64,000 nt of DNA, taken from contig JBHHYH010000005.1 of assembly GCA_046757465.1 (NCBI GenBank), forward strand, positions 14,008 to 78,007. Direction: 5' to 3'. The stretch is from Scalindua_A sp046757465 (GTDB lineage Bacteria; Planctomycetota; Brocadiia; Brocadiales; Scalinduaceae). This document shows, one piece after another, positions 34,622 through 43,933 of the stretch; within the stretch, counting starts at the first letter, position 1, and the number at the start of each line of letters is the position of its first letter. The notes below the pieces were generated by a model. It was given only the letters and a program-made list of their open reading frames with translations. It had not been told where the DNA came from and searched no databases. The translations under genes and the position numbers were made by a program.

Positions 34622-36610
34622 ATGACAAGCATTTTATATTTAGGTATTATGTTATTTTTTGCTGGGGCGGTTGTTCCCCTTATATCCGTTCAGAAAACAA
34701 AAAACTATGCATATATTCTTCCAACTACAGGAGCTGTAACCCTTGTAATATTTGGCGCATATTTACTGTCTTCTCCATCCATAAACATCTTTTCGATATC
34801 AGTCACACCTATCCTTGAATTTGTATTTAGGGGTGATGCCATCTCTGGATTTTTCATTCTTGTCATATCCATTCTTGCATTTTCAGTATCAATCTATTCT
34901 GTTGGATATACAAAGAACATTGCCAATAAAGGTACTATGGGATTCCTTTTTAGCATATTTATTTTAAGTATGTATGCCGTTGTTTTGTCGGGAAATGTTA
35001 TTACGTTTCTCATATCATGGGAGACCATGTCCATTGTTTCTTACTTTCTTGTAACCTTTGACAGGGAGGAAAAATCGGCAAGGGCAGGTCTTATATATGC
35101 CATGATGACTCATGCCGGAACGGCTTTTATAATAACACTTTTTTTAATACTTTTTAAATATACAGGACATATGGACTTTTCAGAAATAAAGGCAGCGGCA
35201 AAGGATATCCCTGATGCAATAAAAACAATTATATTTATCTTTGCCGTCATAGGCTTTGGTACTAAAGCGGGCATTATACCCCTTCATACGTGGCTTCCTC
35301 AGGCCCATCCCGCCGCCCCATCCAATATCTCATCCTTGATGTCTGGTGTTATGATAAAGATGGGAATATATGGTTTTCTGAGGATTGCGGTAGATGTATT
35401 AGGAATAGGTCCGGAGTGGTGGGGTATTGCCATAATCGTTATCGGAGCAGTGTCATCTGTGCTTGGGGTTTTATACGCCCTGATGGAGCATGATATAAAA
35501 CGTCTTCTTGCCTATCATAGTGTGGAAAATATTGGGATTATCTTATTAGGTATTGGGGCGTCAATGATACTGGCAAGCAACGGTTTATATAAGCTCTCGG
35601 CCATAGCCATGACGGCAGGGCTTTATCATACCCTCAACCATGCCATATTTAAGGGACTGCTATTCCTTGGTGCAGGCTCTGTTGTACATTCTACACATAC
35701 AAAGAATATGGAAGATATGGGAGGATTGATTAAGCTGATGCCGTATACGGCCTTCTTCTTTCTAATTGGTTCGATTTCTATCTGCGCCCTTCCGTTTTTT
35801 AACGGCTTTGTAAGTGAATGGCTTACATACCAGTCCCTGCTTTTTGGTTTTAAATCTGCATCTGTCACAGCAAAGGTAGTCGCCCCTATGGGTGGTGCGG
35901 CACTGGCATTTACGGGAGCGCTGGCAGTTGCCTGTTTTGTGAAGGTATTCGGTATTTCCTTTCTCGGAATGCCCAGGAGTGATCATGCTAAAAGTGCAAA
36001 AGAATCATCTCCATCAATGGTAGCAGGAATGGCAATTCTTGCCTTGCTCTGTCTCATATTCGGTATATTCCCGGGTTACACGATAAAACTTTTTTCTCCT
36101 GCGGTTCTTAGTCTTACGGGCGCTGAATATATGTCATCATCAGGTAAGGGCATTTTATATATAAGCGAAATTTCCTCAGGACTGTCGCCTTTGGCGATAC
36201 TTGTTGCGATGCTTGCCATATTCTTCGCAGCAGTTGTTTTGATTCGCATTGTTGGGGGAAAAAGAAGGATAACATACGGCGATTCCTGGGACTGTGGGAT
36301 AACATCTCTAACACCAAGGATGCAGTATACGGCAACGGCATTTACAAAGCCTATAAGGATAATATTCAAGAGGATATATCGTCCCAGACGGGATGTAAAG
36401 ATATCGTATACCTTAAAGCCCCTCTTCGTGAAATCAATAGAATATAGCAGTGAGATTACGCCGTTTTTCGACCGGTATTTTTATAAGCCTGTCACAATTT
36501 TTATCCTTAGTATCGCAGGAAAAGTGAAGTATCTCCAATCTGGTGACCTACACCTTTACCTTGGATACATACTTGCAACCCTTATATTGCTCCTTATATT
36601 CTGGAGTTGA
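34622..36610 (+). CDS. HyfB-like proton/ion-translocating membrane subunit
   Basis: 662 residues with about 14-16 helices, of the Mrp/NuoL-M-N antiporter family, closest in order and length to HyfB/HycC. Key features are a conserved Glu in ISWETMSIVSYFLV (helix 5), Lys in GFGTKAGIIPLHTWLPQAHP and the broken-helix His/Lys region KRLLAYHSVENIGIILLG. C-terminal portion: RPRRDVKISYTLKPLF, a cytoplasmic loop. First gene of a six-gene operon. It pumps ions in response to electron transfer in the soluble arm. Confidence 0.9.
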   Translation: MTSILYLGIMLFFAGAVVPLISVQKTKNYAYILPTTGAVTLVIFGAYLLSSPSINIFSISVTPILEFVFRGDAISGFFILVISILAFSVSIYSVGYTKNIANKGTMGFLFSIFILSMYAVVLSGNVITFLISWETMSIVSYFLVTFDREEKSARAGLIYAMMTHAGTAFIITLFLILFKYTGHMDFSEIKAAAKDIPDAIKTIIFIFAVIGFGTKAGIIPLHTWLPQAHPAAPSNISSLMSGVMIKMGIYGFLRIAVDVLGIGPEWWGIAIIVIGAVSSVLGVLYALMEHDIKRLLAYHSVENIGIILLGIGASMILASNGLYKLSAIAMTAGLYHTLNHAIFKGLLFLGAGSVVHSTHTKNMEDMGGLIKLMPYTAFFFLIGSISICALPFFNGFVSEWLTYQSLLFGFKSASVTAKVVAPMGGAALAFTGALAVACFVKVFGISFLGMPRSDHAKSAKESSPSMVAGMAILALLCLIFGIFPGYTIKLFSPAVLSLTGAEYMSSSGKGILYISEISSGLSPLAILVAMLAIFFAAVVLIRIVGGKRRITYGDSWDCGITSLTPRMQYTATAFTKPIRIIFKRIYRPRRDVKISYTLKPLFVKSIEYSSEITPFFDRYFYKPVTIFILSIAGKVKYLQSGDLHLYLGYILATLILLLIFWS

Positions 36611-36611
36611 G

Positions 36612-37529
36612 ATGGAAAATCTACAATTTATCATAATCATAATATTTTCCCCGTTGATTCAGGGGATTATAAAGAAATTTAAGGCCAGCTTCCAGGGCAG
36701 AGTTGGCGCCGGTATATTACAGCCGTATTACGATATTATAAAACTCTTAAAGAAAGAAATGGTTTTATCCAGTGTTACGTCATGGATATTTAAGATCACA
36801 CCATATATCGTATTTATCTCTACTATAGTTGCTGCCTTGCTGGTTCCCGTAATAACTACAAAATCGTCTTTCAGCATAATGGGCGATGTCATAGCATTGA
36901 TTTACATATTTGCACTGGCGAAATTTTTTATGGCGCTGGCTGCTCTTGACGCAGGAACTGCCTTTGGAGGTGAGGGGAGTAGTCGGGAGATGATAGTCTC
37001 AATACTCGTTGAGCCTATGATAATGCTTTGTGTATTTACTGTAGCAATAACGGCGGGTTCAACAAATATAGCAAGGATTGCAGAATATCAGAGTTACATT
37101 GTTACACCTTCTCATGTCTTAGCCCTGCTGGCGTTTATGGTAGCCATTATAGCGGACACCGGCAGGATCCCTGTGGATAACCCTGACACACACCTTGAGC
37201 TTACTATGATTCATGAGGGAATGCTCCTTGAGTATTCGGGTAAATATCTTGCATTGATGGAATGGGCTCACTATATGAAACAGATGCTTTTATTTACCCT
37301 TGCAATGGACATGTTTTTCCCCGTAGGAATTGCGCATGGTACCGGAATGACTGAACTTGTTATATCATCAGGTATTTATTCAATAAAGATGATTTTCATG
37401 GCAGGCATAATGGCAATAGTAGAGTCAACGAGGGCAAAGATGAGGTTTTTTCAGCTTCCTTCACTACTTGGTGGTTCCTTTGTCCTGGCTGTGCTGTCAC
37501 TCTTAACCTTTATAATGATAGGTAAGTAA
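36612..37529 (+). CDS. HyfC/NuoH-like membrane subunit
   Basis: 305 residues, the NuoH/HycD family that joins the membrane pumps to the Fe-S arm. Features are LIQGIIKKFKASFQGRVGAG and LQPYYDIIKLLKKE near the N-terminus (quinone/loop region) and DTGRIPVDNPDTHLELTMIH with acidic residues in the E-channel. The frame opens upstream, but ATG 36612 directly follows the HyfB-like stop codon (1 nt gap). Eight helices are expected. Confidence 0.92.
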   Translation: MENLQFIIIIIFSPLIQGIIKKFKASFQGRVGAGILQPYYDIIKLLKKEMVLSSVTSWIFKITPYIVFISTIVAALLVPVITTKSSFSIMGDVIALIYIFALAKFFMALAALDAGTAFGGEGSSREMIVSILVEPMIMLCVFTVAITAGSTNIARIAEYQSYIVTPSHVLALLAFMVAIIADTGRIPVDNPDTHLELTMIHEGMLLEYSGKYLALMEWAHYMKQMLLFTLAMDMFFPVGIAHGTGMTELVISSGIYSIKMIFMAGIMAIVESTRAKMRFFQLPSLLGGSFVLAVLSLLTFIMIGK

Positions 37530-38210
37530 ATGGAAAACTGGATTGATTTGTCTCTTGTGAATGATTTTATATCCATCGGGATACTTCTTTCGGCTGTTGC
37601 TCTGAACACACTGAAGCGTCTTGAATCATGCGTAAGGGCATATATATTTAATTCCTGGCTCCTCTCAATTTTAGTATTTTTTGTGGCAGCCAAGACAGGC
37701 AATCCACACCTTTATATAGCCGCTTTTCTGACATTAGCCTCAAAGGGAATCTTAATGCCCATATTCTTAAATAGGATTGTCCGCCAGATGAAGGTAACCC
37801 ACATAGTACAACCATATGTAGGTAATTCATTGTCTCTTGGTATATCAGGGCTTTTAATCACAATTGTTTATGCCTCTCTGAGTGGAGGCATCTTTATTAC
37901 AGGCTTTTCAAGTCATGTCCTTAAGGTTTCTATTGCAGTAATAATGATAGGATTATTCATAATGATAACTCGAAGAAAGGCATTAACTATGGTTTTGGGC
38001 CTTTTATTTATGGAAAACGGGTTATTTCTCGCGGGTTTTTCGCTTACCTCCGGAATGCCTACAATTATCGAGCTTGGGATATTGTTTGACATGCTTATGT
38101 GTGTGATAATTTTGGGTATTTTTATCGTACAGATCAGGCACAAATTTTATTCTGTTGATCTTGACCGATTAACAACATTGCACGACCAATTAACTACATT
38201 GAAGGGATAA
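37530..38210 (+). CDS. HyfE-like membrane subunit
   Basis: 226 residues, about seven helices; HyfE family, which combines a NuoK-like part (LGLLFMENGLFLAGFSLTSG, with the conserved membrane Glu) with an N-terminal extension. Its ATG immediately follows the HyfC stop codon, with no gap. Needed for assembly or ion transfer in hydrogenase-4-type and related complexes. Confidence 0.85.
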   Translation: MENWIDLSLVNDFISIGILLSAVALNTLKRLESCVRAYIFNSWLLSILVFFVAAKTGNPHLYIAAFLTLASKGILMPIFLNRIVRQMKVTHIVQPYVGNSLSLGISGLLITIVYASLSGGIFITGFSSHVLKVSIAVIMIGLFIMITRRKALTMVLGLLFMENGLFLAGFSLTSGMPTIIELGILFDMLMCVIILGIFIVQIRHKFYSVDLDRLTTLHDQLTTLKG

Positions 38211-38212
38211 GG

Positions 38213-39682
38213 ATGATAGGTATATTACTTCTCATACCACTTATTACGGCTACGGTATGCTATTCTTCAAAAAGCAGAAAAGGCATTGAGTATGCTAATC
38301 TTACAGGTGCTGTTATTCTGGCAATCACCTCGATATTTCCTATCGCGACTTCGCGTACAACACCCATATTTTTCTTGAGAGATATGCTTTTTATGGATGC
38401 CCTTTCTTCGTACTTAATGTCTATACTGATATTTGTTTCGTTTGTTGCGGCAGTATATTCCGTAGATTACATGGGGCTTGAATTCAAGGAGGGAATGATA
38501 AGTATAAAGGAACTCAGGTATTATTATGCGTTCTTACATTTATTCATTTTTACGATGGCACTCTCAATTGCCTCTAATAACATTGCCATATTATGGATGG
38601 CGATAGAGGGCACAACTATTGTATCATCTCTGCTTGTGGGATTTTACAAAGACAGGGAGTCTGTGGAGGCTGCATGGAAATATATTATCCTCTGTACGGT
38701 AAGCCTTATTTTCGGACTGTTCGGTATACTTATAGTATATTATGCCTCTGCTGCCGTATCGGGAGGGGAAGGCACGCTGAACTGGACAGAGCTTAGAGAT
38801 ATAGCATATAATATGAATCCTAAAACCATGAAGTTGGCCATTATCTTTATCCTGGTAGGGTTTGGGGCAAAGGCTGGTTTTGCGCCTATTCATAATTGGC
38901 TGCCGGATGCCCATAGCCAGGCGCCGACACCCATAAGCGCCCTTCTTTCAGGAGTTCTAATTAAATGCGCCTTTTTGGGAATCATACGATTTGTAATCCT
39001 CGGAAATGAATCTTTGGGAACATCCTATTGTGGTTATCTCCTTCTGATTTTTGGATTGGTTTCAATGGGTATTGCAACTGCATTTATACTCTTACAAAAT
39101 AACTTTAAGAGATTACTTGCATATCATAGCATAGAACATATTGGCATTATAGCAATCGGCATGGGAATAGGTGGTTTTTGGGGTATTTACGGATCATTAC
39201 TGCATATGCTCAACCATGCAATTGTAAAACCTCTGTTATTCTTTACAACAGGCAGGGTAAGACTAAAATATCATACCACGAGTATTGACAGGGTAAAGGG
39301 CGCTATGGTTGTGCTGCCTGTCACAGGCACAATGATGTTACTTGCGGCGTTGGCTATTGCGGGAAGCCCACCATTTAATATCTTTCTAAGTGAATACACA
39401 ATCCTTAAGGCCGCTGTTGACAAGGGTAACTGGATAACGTTTTCGCTTTTTATACTATTTGCCACCATAATCTTTGGTGGAGTGCTACACCATTTCGGGA
39501 GTATGGCATTTGGCAAACCCCGAATAGATATAGACCATAAGCAAGAGAAAAAGGGAGGAAATAAAATGAGCCTTATTGTCATTGTAGCAATGGCATCGAT
39601 CATGCTCGTGCTGGGTCTTTATATCCCCGGATTTCTTGATGGAATGTTAAATAATTCTGTAAAAGTTATAACAGGAAACTGA
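38213..39682 (+). CDS. HyfF-like proton/ion-translocating membrane subunit
   Basis: 489 residues, second antiporter-like subunit. Conserved Glu in LWMAIEGTTIVSSLLVGF, Lys in GFGAKAGFAPIHNWLPDAHS, and KRLLAYHSIEHIGIIAIG. Two pump subunits (HyfB, HyfF) match the hydrogenase-4 layout and not the single-pump hydrogenase-3. The stop codon lies inside an 11-bp target-site duplication created by insertion of the short element that follows. Confidence 0.9.
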   Translation: MIGILLLIPLITATVCYSSKSRKGIEYANLTGAVILAITSIFPIATSRTTPIFFLRDMLFMDALSSYLMSILIFVSFVAAVYSVDYMGLEFKEGMISIKELRYYYAFLHLFIFTMALSIASNNIAILWMAIEGTTIVSSLLVGFYKDRESVEAAWKYIILCTVSLIFGLFGILIVYYASAAVSGGEGTLNWTELRDIAYNMNPKTMKLAIIFILVGFGAKAGFAPIHNWLPDAHSQAPTPISALLSGVLIKCAFLGIIRFVILGNESLGTSYCGYLLLIFGLVSMGIATAFILLQNNFKRLLAYHSIEHIGIIAIGMGIGGFWGIYGSLLHMLNHAIVKPLLFFTTGRVRLKYHTTSIDRVKGAMVVLPVTGTMMLLAALAIAGSPPFNIFLSEYTILKAAVDKGNWITFSLFILFATIIFGGVLHHFGSMAFGKPRIDIDHKQEKKGGNKMSLIVIVAMASIMLVLGLYIPGFLDGMLNNSVKVITGN

Positions 39683-39830
39683 TAATTGCTCAGTATCAAG
39701 TGGAATATCATGCTATTTAACGAGAATGTCAATCCCGCTTTCGCAGGGATTCCAGTAGTTAACGCTGGAATCCTTCCGAAAGGAAGGGTACATAATCCCA
39801 CTTGATACTGAGCAATTACGGAAACTGATA
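39674..39830. mobile_element. MITE-like insertion with 11-bp target-site duplication
   Basis: GGAAACTGATA occurs at 39674-39684 and again at 39820-39830. Between them a 135-bp segment is bounded by 21-bp perfect inverted repeats (39683-39703 and 39798-39818, core TTGCTCAGTATCAAGTGG). Inside are a CCTTCC-GAAA-GGAAGG tetraloop hairpin, an AATCCC...GGGATT hairpin and ATTCCAG/CTGGAAT arms. The insertion separates the HyfF-like and large-subunit genes without breaking either. Confidence 0.82.
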
Positions 39831-39834
39831 CAAA

Positions 39835-41370
39835 ATGACTGAAAATGAAAAATATATAGAAGTTCGGAGCGATGAGTTCAGAGAATACTGCATCTCGCTC
39901 TATAATAGCAAGGCGGTTATTCTCCGCCTTATGTTTGCTACGGATGAAAGGGCAATGGATGATTGTTTTAAGATATATGCCGTATTTTCTGAACAAGGCA
40001 AGGATCTCTTTCACATCCCATTCTTTAAGCTTCAGAAAGACAACCTGAAATATAAGAGCATTACAGACTGCATTCCGGCAGCCCATTGGTATGAGCGTGA
40101 GATAAGGGATATGTTTGGTCTGATTCCGGAAGGTCATCCTGACCCGCGAAGGTTGGTATTTCACGATTCATTTCCCGCAGATTCGCACCCACTCAGGAAG
40201 GACTGGGAAATGTCAGAAAATGATCTGAAGGAATGGGGCGAAGGGGTTGTCAAAAAAGTCCCTTACGACTTTATGAAGGTAGAAGGAGAAGGTGTCTATG
40301 AAATTCCGGTTGGACCTATTCATGCAGGAATTATAGAACCTGGACATTTCAGATTCAGCGCAGTTGGAGAAACCATATATTACCTTGAGTCTAGATTATT
40401 TTATACCCATAAGGGGATAGAAAAACATTTTGAGAGCATGAGTTTCTTTGACGGCCTTAAGCTTGCCGAGCGTGTATCAGGAACGTCAACATTTTCGCAT
40501 TCTGTTGCATACTGTATGGCAGTGGAAAGAATGGCAGGTATTAATATTACTGAAAAGGCGAAAGCAATAAGGACGCTTCTTCTTGAACTCGAAAGGATTT
40601 ATAATCACATAGGAGATATCGGTAACATGTGTGCAGGTACGGGGTTTACTGTTGGCAACGCAATGGGAGCGGTTATAAAGGAGAAGCTTATGCAGCTTAA
40701 TGAGAGACTGACAGGAAGCAGATACCTGAGAGGCGTAAATATGATTGGAGGTGTAACAAAGGATATCCTTTTACAGACCGATGATATATCCACGACGATA
40801 GATGCGGTTGCAAAGGAATACAAAAAATTCATGAAATTGCTTCTCGGCACAGTTTCGCATGTTGAAAGGCTTGAGGATACTGGAAAGCTGTCAAAAGAAA
40901 TAGCCACACAGTTGGGAGTTACCGGAATTGCCGCAAAGGCGTCAGGACTCAATGATGATATAAGAAGGTCGCACCCGCACCTTATCTATAATGATGTGTT
41001 TGAATTTACACATTTTACCAGACAGGAAGGAGACGTCTTTGCAAGAATGATGGCCAGGGCTGAAGAGGCAAAATGCTCAATGGTTATGATAAAGACCATT
41101 ATTGAGGGGCGGTATGTGGGAGGTTTGTATATAGAAGCAAAGGAGATACTTCCATATTCACATGCCCTTGGCTATACAGAGACCCCCAGGGGTTCTGTGT
41201 TTTACTGGGTTAAATCCGATCAAAACGGCAAGCCGTTGAGAGTCAAATTAAGGTCTCCATCATTCTGTAACTGGCCATCAGTACCTTTTGCTGTGCATGG
41301 CAATATAGTGCCAGATTTCCCATTGTGCAATAAAAGTTTTAATCTTTCTTACTCAGGTTGTGATATGTGA
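39835..41370 (+). CDS. NuoCD/HyfG-like large subunit lacking [NiFe] ligands
   Basis: 511 residues: NuoC-like N-terminus (about 1-130, with PAAHWYEREIRDMFGLIPEG), then a NuoD/hydrogenase large-subunit domain (VGPIHAGIIEPGHFRFSAVG; MAGINITEKAKAIRTLLLEL; GGV). In hydrogenases an RxCGxCxxxH motif and a C-terminal DPCxxCxxR bind Ni-Fe. Here the first reads RVSGTSTFSH, with both Cys replaced, and the last ends NLSYSGCDM, without a DPCxxC. It therefore cannot carry a normal [NiFe] site and is more likely an Ehr-type subunit. Confidence 0.88.
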   Translation: MTENEKYIEVRSDEFREYCISLYNSKAVILRLMFATDERAMDDCFKIYAVFSEQGKDLFHIPFFKLQKDNLKYKSITDCIPAAHWYEREIRDMFGLIPEGHPDPRRLVFHDSFPADSHPLRKDWEMSENDLKEWGEGVVKKVPYDFMKVEGEGVYEIPVGPIHAGIIEPGHFRFSAVGETIYYLESRLFYTHKGIEKHFESMSFFDGLKLAERVSGTSTFSHSVAYCMAVERMAGINITEKAKAIRTLLLELERIYNHIGDIGNMCAGTGFTVGNAMGAVIKEKLMQLNERLTGSRYLRGVNMIGGVTKDILLQTDDISTTIDAVAKEYKKFMKLLLGTVSHVERLEDTGKLSKEIATQLGVTGIAAKASGLNDDIRRSHPHLIYNDVFEFTHFTRQEGDVFARMMARAEEAKCSMVMIKTIIEGRYVGGLYIEAKEILPYSHALGYTETPRGSVFYWVKSDQNGKPLRVKLRSPSFCNWPSVPFAVHGNIVPDFPLCNKSFNLSYSGCDM

Positions 41371-41401
41371 GAAAGGATTTTTTATTTTATGTTGAATAGC
41401 A

Positions 41402-41546
41402 TGTAGCGGAAACCTGGTCTCCACCTCCATGAGATAGTTAGCAAAGATGGTTATATGAACGTTTACATGGAGTTGATCCCATGATGGGTGGAGGTCTACC
41501 CGCCCGTACCGAACGGGTACGTTCAGGCGGGTAGACCTCCGCTACA
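41402..41546. repeat. Palindromic element with long hairpin and TGTAGCGGA ends
   Basis: Bounded by TGTAGCGGA (41402-41410) and its complement (41538-41546). The right part forms a 15-bp perfect stem (41490-41504 with 41526-41540) whose loop contains a second stem, CGTACC/GGTACG. A related CGGGTAG/GGCGGGT sequence occurs at 45565-45600. It separates the large and small subunit genes. Confidence 0.65.
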
Positions 41547-41596
41547 GATATTTACCGTATTTTCATTACATGTGATATTTTTAAAGGAATACATTT

Positions 41597-42139
41597 ATGT
41601 GGTTAGAGATTTTAAGGAACATGATAAGCAAGAAGCAGGCGATTAAGCCCCCTAAATCTATTCAAACATCGCCCGATAAAATAATAGAGACATTTTCCCC
41701 GGGGAAAAAGATGAATAGAATCTTTAGCAAGTCGTTGAGAGTAAGGCAGGTAGACGCAGGCTCCTGCAATGCCTGTGAATGGGAATGTACGGCGCTTACG
41801 AATCCAATTTATGATATCCAGAGATTTGGTATAGATTTTGTGGCATCACCACGCCATGCTGATGTGTTACTCGTTACAGGGCCAGTATCAAGACAGATGG
41901 AGCTTGCCCTCAAAAAAACCTATCTTACAATGCCGGAACCAAAGCTTGTCATTGCATGCGGAGATTGTGCGATTAATGGGGGCGTATATAAAGGAAGCTA
42001 TGCAACCAGGGAGGGAGCTAGCAGTGTAATACCGGTTAATTCTCGCGTTAGCGGTTGCCCCCCAACTCCCGCAACAATAATTAAAGGATTGTTGAAATTA
42101 ATGAAAATCATCCGTAGTTATAGTAAAGTAAAAAAGTAA
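41597..42139 (+). CDS. NuoB/HyfI-like Fe-S small subunit
   Basis: 180 residues. The proximal [4Fe-4S] cluster ligands are GSCNACEWEC (about 56-65), the Cys in VIACGDCAINGG (about 120) and SGCPPTPATIIKGLL (about 153). This is the last electron carrier before the (here Ni-less) large subunit. It closes the operon. The 8Fe ferredoxin-type subunit (HyfH/NuoI) and HyfD/HyfA are not present here, so the electron donor must be encoded elsewhere. AAAGGA precedes the ATG. Confidence 0.9.
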   Translation: MWLEILRNMISKKQAIKPPKSIQTSPDKIIETFSPGKKMNRIFSKSLRVRQVDAGSCNACEWECTALTNPIYDIQRFGIDFVASPRHADVLLVTGPVSRQMELALKKTYLTMPEPKLVIACGDCAINGGVYKGSYATREGASSVIPVNSRVSGCPPTPATIIKGLLKLMKIIRSYSKVKK

Positions 42140-42637
42140 GTTGGTAAATTATCCTACGTGAAGGAATTTATTACCGTACTCGTTATGTATCATGCAGAAC
42201 TATGTAGCATTTTATTTTGTTAAATATTAAGTATCTATTCTCTTTATTTTTGCAAATAATACTGTACTGCATCCCAATCCTTCTTGATTTAATTCATCCC
42301 TGATAAAAATTTATCCAACCAATTAATCTTTTCCCCACTCTCTTCAAATGTGAAGAATGTTAACTTACTGTTTTAACAGCAATTACAAAATTAATCTTAA
42401 TTGACAGTATAACTAATTCTCATATAATTGTTCTAAAACAAAATGCAGTTATTGGTTAATGTATCTTTACGTAATGGAATCATGCGTTGAATTTGTTATT
42501 GTGATCTAATATACACAATTACAATGTTTAACTATAGTTGGAACTGGATAAAAAACAATCAAAGATATTCCTAAAATCCATTTTCGATGAATTATCATTG
42601 TAGAGTTTATGCATTCTACATAATTTGCTATTGATCT
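42140..42637. other. Intergenic region with consensus promoter
   Basis: About 500 bp, AT-rich, no ORF with a ribosome-binding site. It contains one near-perfect sigma-70 promoter (42401-42428), leaving a ~200-nt leader before the esterase-like gene. No riboswitch fold was recognised. Confidence 0.5.
42401..42428 (+). promoter_or_regulatory. Consensus sigma-70 promoter
   Basis: TTGACA (42401-42406), 16-bp spacer, TATAAT (42423-42428); both hexamers match the consensus exactly. Predicted start near 42435. Confidence 0.6.
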
Positions 42638-43933
42638 ATGAAAGCATATTTTATAGTTACTATTATTTGTTTTGCTGTTTATCCTACAACAGTTACTCAT
42701 GGAAAGGAGCGTATTAGCAATAATAATAAAGACGTGCAAGTTTCTATGTCATTGGTTCGTGAATACCTGGAGTTAAATGAAGCAAAAAAGGAAAATGAAG
42801 TAATTAATTGGATAGAAGAGATAGGCTATTCACCTAAAGAACTAAAGATACATCTTAAAGATTCGTTTCCGTTTCCTGAAAAAGAAACAGGCATATATAG
42901 AAAATTAGTGTCCTTTGATAATAAAAAAGGTGAGTACATAGTTTATATTCCAAAAGGGTATGACCCTAAAAAAACATGGCCGTTGATTATGAGTTTGCAT
43001 GGAGTGGGAGAAAGTGGGTTGGCTTATATTCGCTTATGGTTGAGTTATTCAAAACATGACAATAAGTATATTTTTATCTGTCCGTATTACGCTTCAGGTT
43101 ATTGGTGGGAAGAAGATGCTAATAATTTAATCATAAATGCTTTGAGACGAGCATGCATAGATTATAATGTAGATACCAATAGAGTCTATTTAACAGGATT
43201 TTCTAGTAGGGCGCACGGTGTATGGTATTTTTCAATACGACACCCTGACTTACTTGCAGGCATTGTTACCATTTCCGGTGAGTGCCCGATTCCTGATCAA
43301 ATTTCGAATCTTATGAATGTACCCGTATACATTATTCACGGTATTAAGGATTCTGTAATACCTGTTGCAGCAGCGCGGGATGCCAAAGATAGGTTGGAAG
43401 CATTAGGATATGAATATAGGTATGAGGAATTACCTAATTTGAAGCATAGATATCCGATTAGCAGGAACAATGCCATATTGGAATGGTTGGATAAAAAACA
43501 GAGAAATCCAAGGCCTCGTAAAGTCAAATACAAAAATAGCAAACCGAACCCTCAGCGGATTTACTGGTCAAAGATTGAAAAAGCTGTTAATATTGCTGGA
43601 CCACCAGATGTGAAAATTGATAAAAAACTTTTTGATTATCATACAGGATTAAAATTAGAAAAAAGTGGTTTTAAACCAGATTATGCCATACTGAACACAG
43701 AAATCAATGATAACAAAATAAATGTTACATGTGAAAATATTGAAAAGTTTAAGCTTTTTTTAGACGGGGAACTTGTCGATATGGGCGAGTCTGTGGTTGT
43801 TATGGTAAATGGGAAACAAATGTTCTCTGGTAAATTAAAGCAGGATATTGATGTGTTGTTTCAGACGTTGGAAGTAATGTATGACCGAAACAGTCTGTAT
43901 ACGGGTTCAGTAGAAGTAGAAATAAAAAGGTAG
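42638..43933 (+). CDS. Secreted alpha/beta hydrolase, esterase/PHB-depolymerase-like
   Basis: 431 residues. N-terminal signal peptide (FIVTIICFAVYPTTVTHG), then an alpha/beta hydrolase from about residue 85 (YIVYIPKGYDPKKTWPLIMSLHG) with the nucleophile elbow at about 189 (LTGFSSRAHG), acid at HGIKDSVIP and His in LKHRYP. The elbow is G-x-S-x-R where G-x-S-x-G is usual. A C-terminal ~110-residue domain (INVTCENIEKFKLFLDGELV) resembles the binding domain of planctomycete prolyl-oligopeptidase-like proteins. Probably acts on an extracytoplasmic ester. Confidence 0.75.
   Translation: MKAYFIVTIICFAVYPTTVTHGKERISNNNKDVQVSMSLVREYLELNEAKKENEVINWIEEIGYSPKELKIHLKDSFPFPEKETGIYRKLVSFDNKKGEYIVYIPKGYDPKKTWPLIMSLHGVGESGLAYIRLWLSYSKHDNKYIFICPYYASGYWWEEDANNLIINALRRACIDYNVDTNRVYLTGFSSRAHGVWYFSIRHPDLLAGIVTISGECPIPDQISNLMNVPVYIIHGIKDSVIPVAAARDAKDRLEALGYEYRYEELPNLKHRYPISRNNAILEWLDKKQRNPRPRKVKYKNSKPNPQRIYWSKIEKAVNIAGPPDVKIDKKLFDYHTGLKLEKSGFKPDYAILNTEINDNKINVTCENIEKFKLFLDGELVDMGESVVVMVNGKQMFSGKLKQDIDVLFQTLEVMYDRNSLYTGSVEVEIKR

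Noticed and set aside
39619..40164. 181-codon open frame on the minus strand
   Set aside because: It spans the MITE-like insertion and runs antisense through the start of the HyfG-like gene; it has no ribosome-binding site or recognisable protein features.
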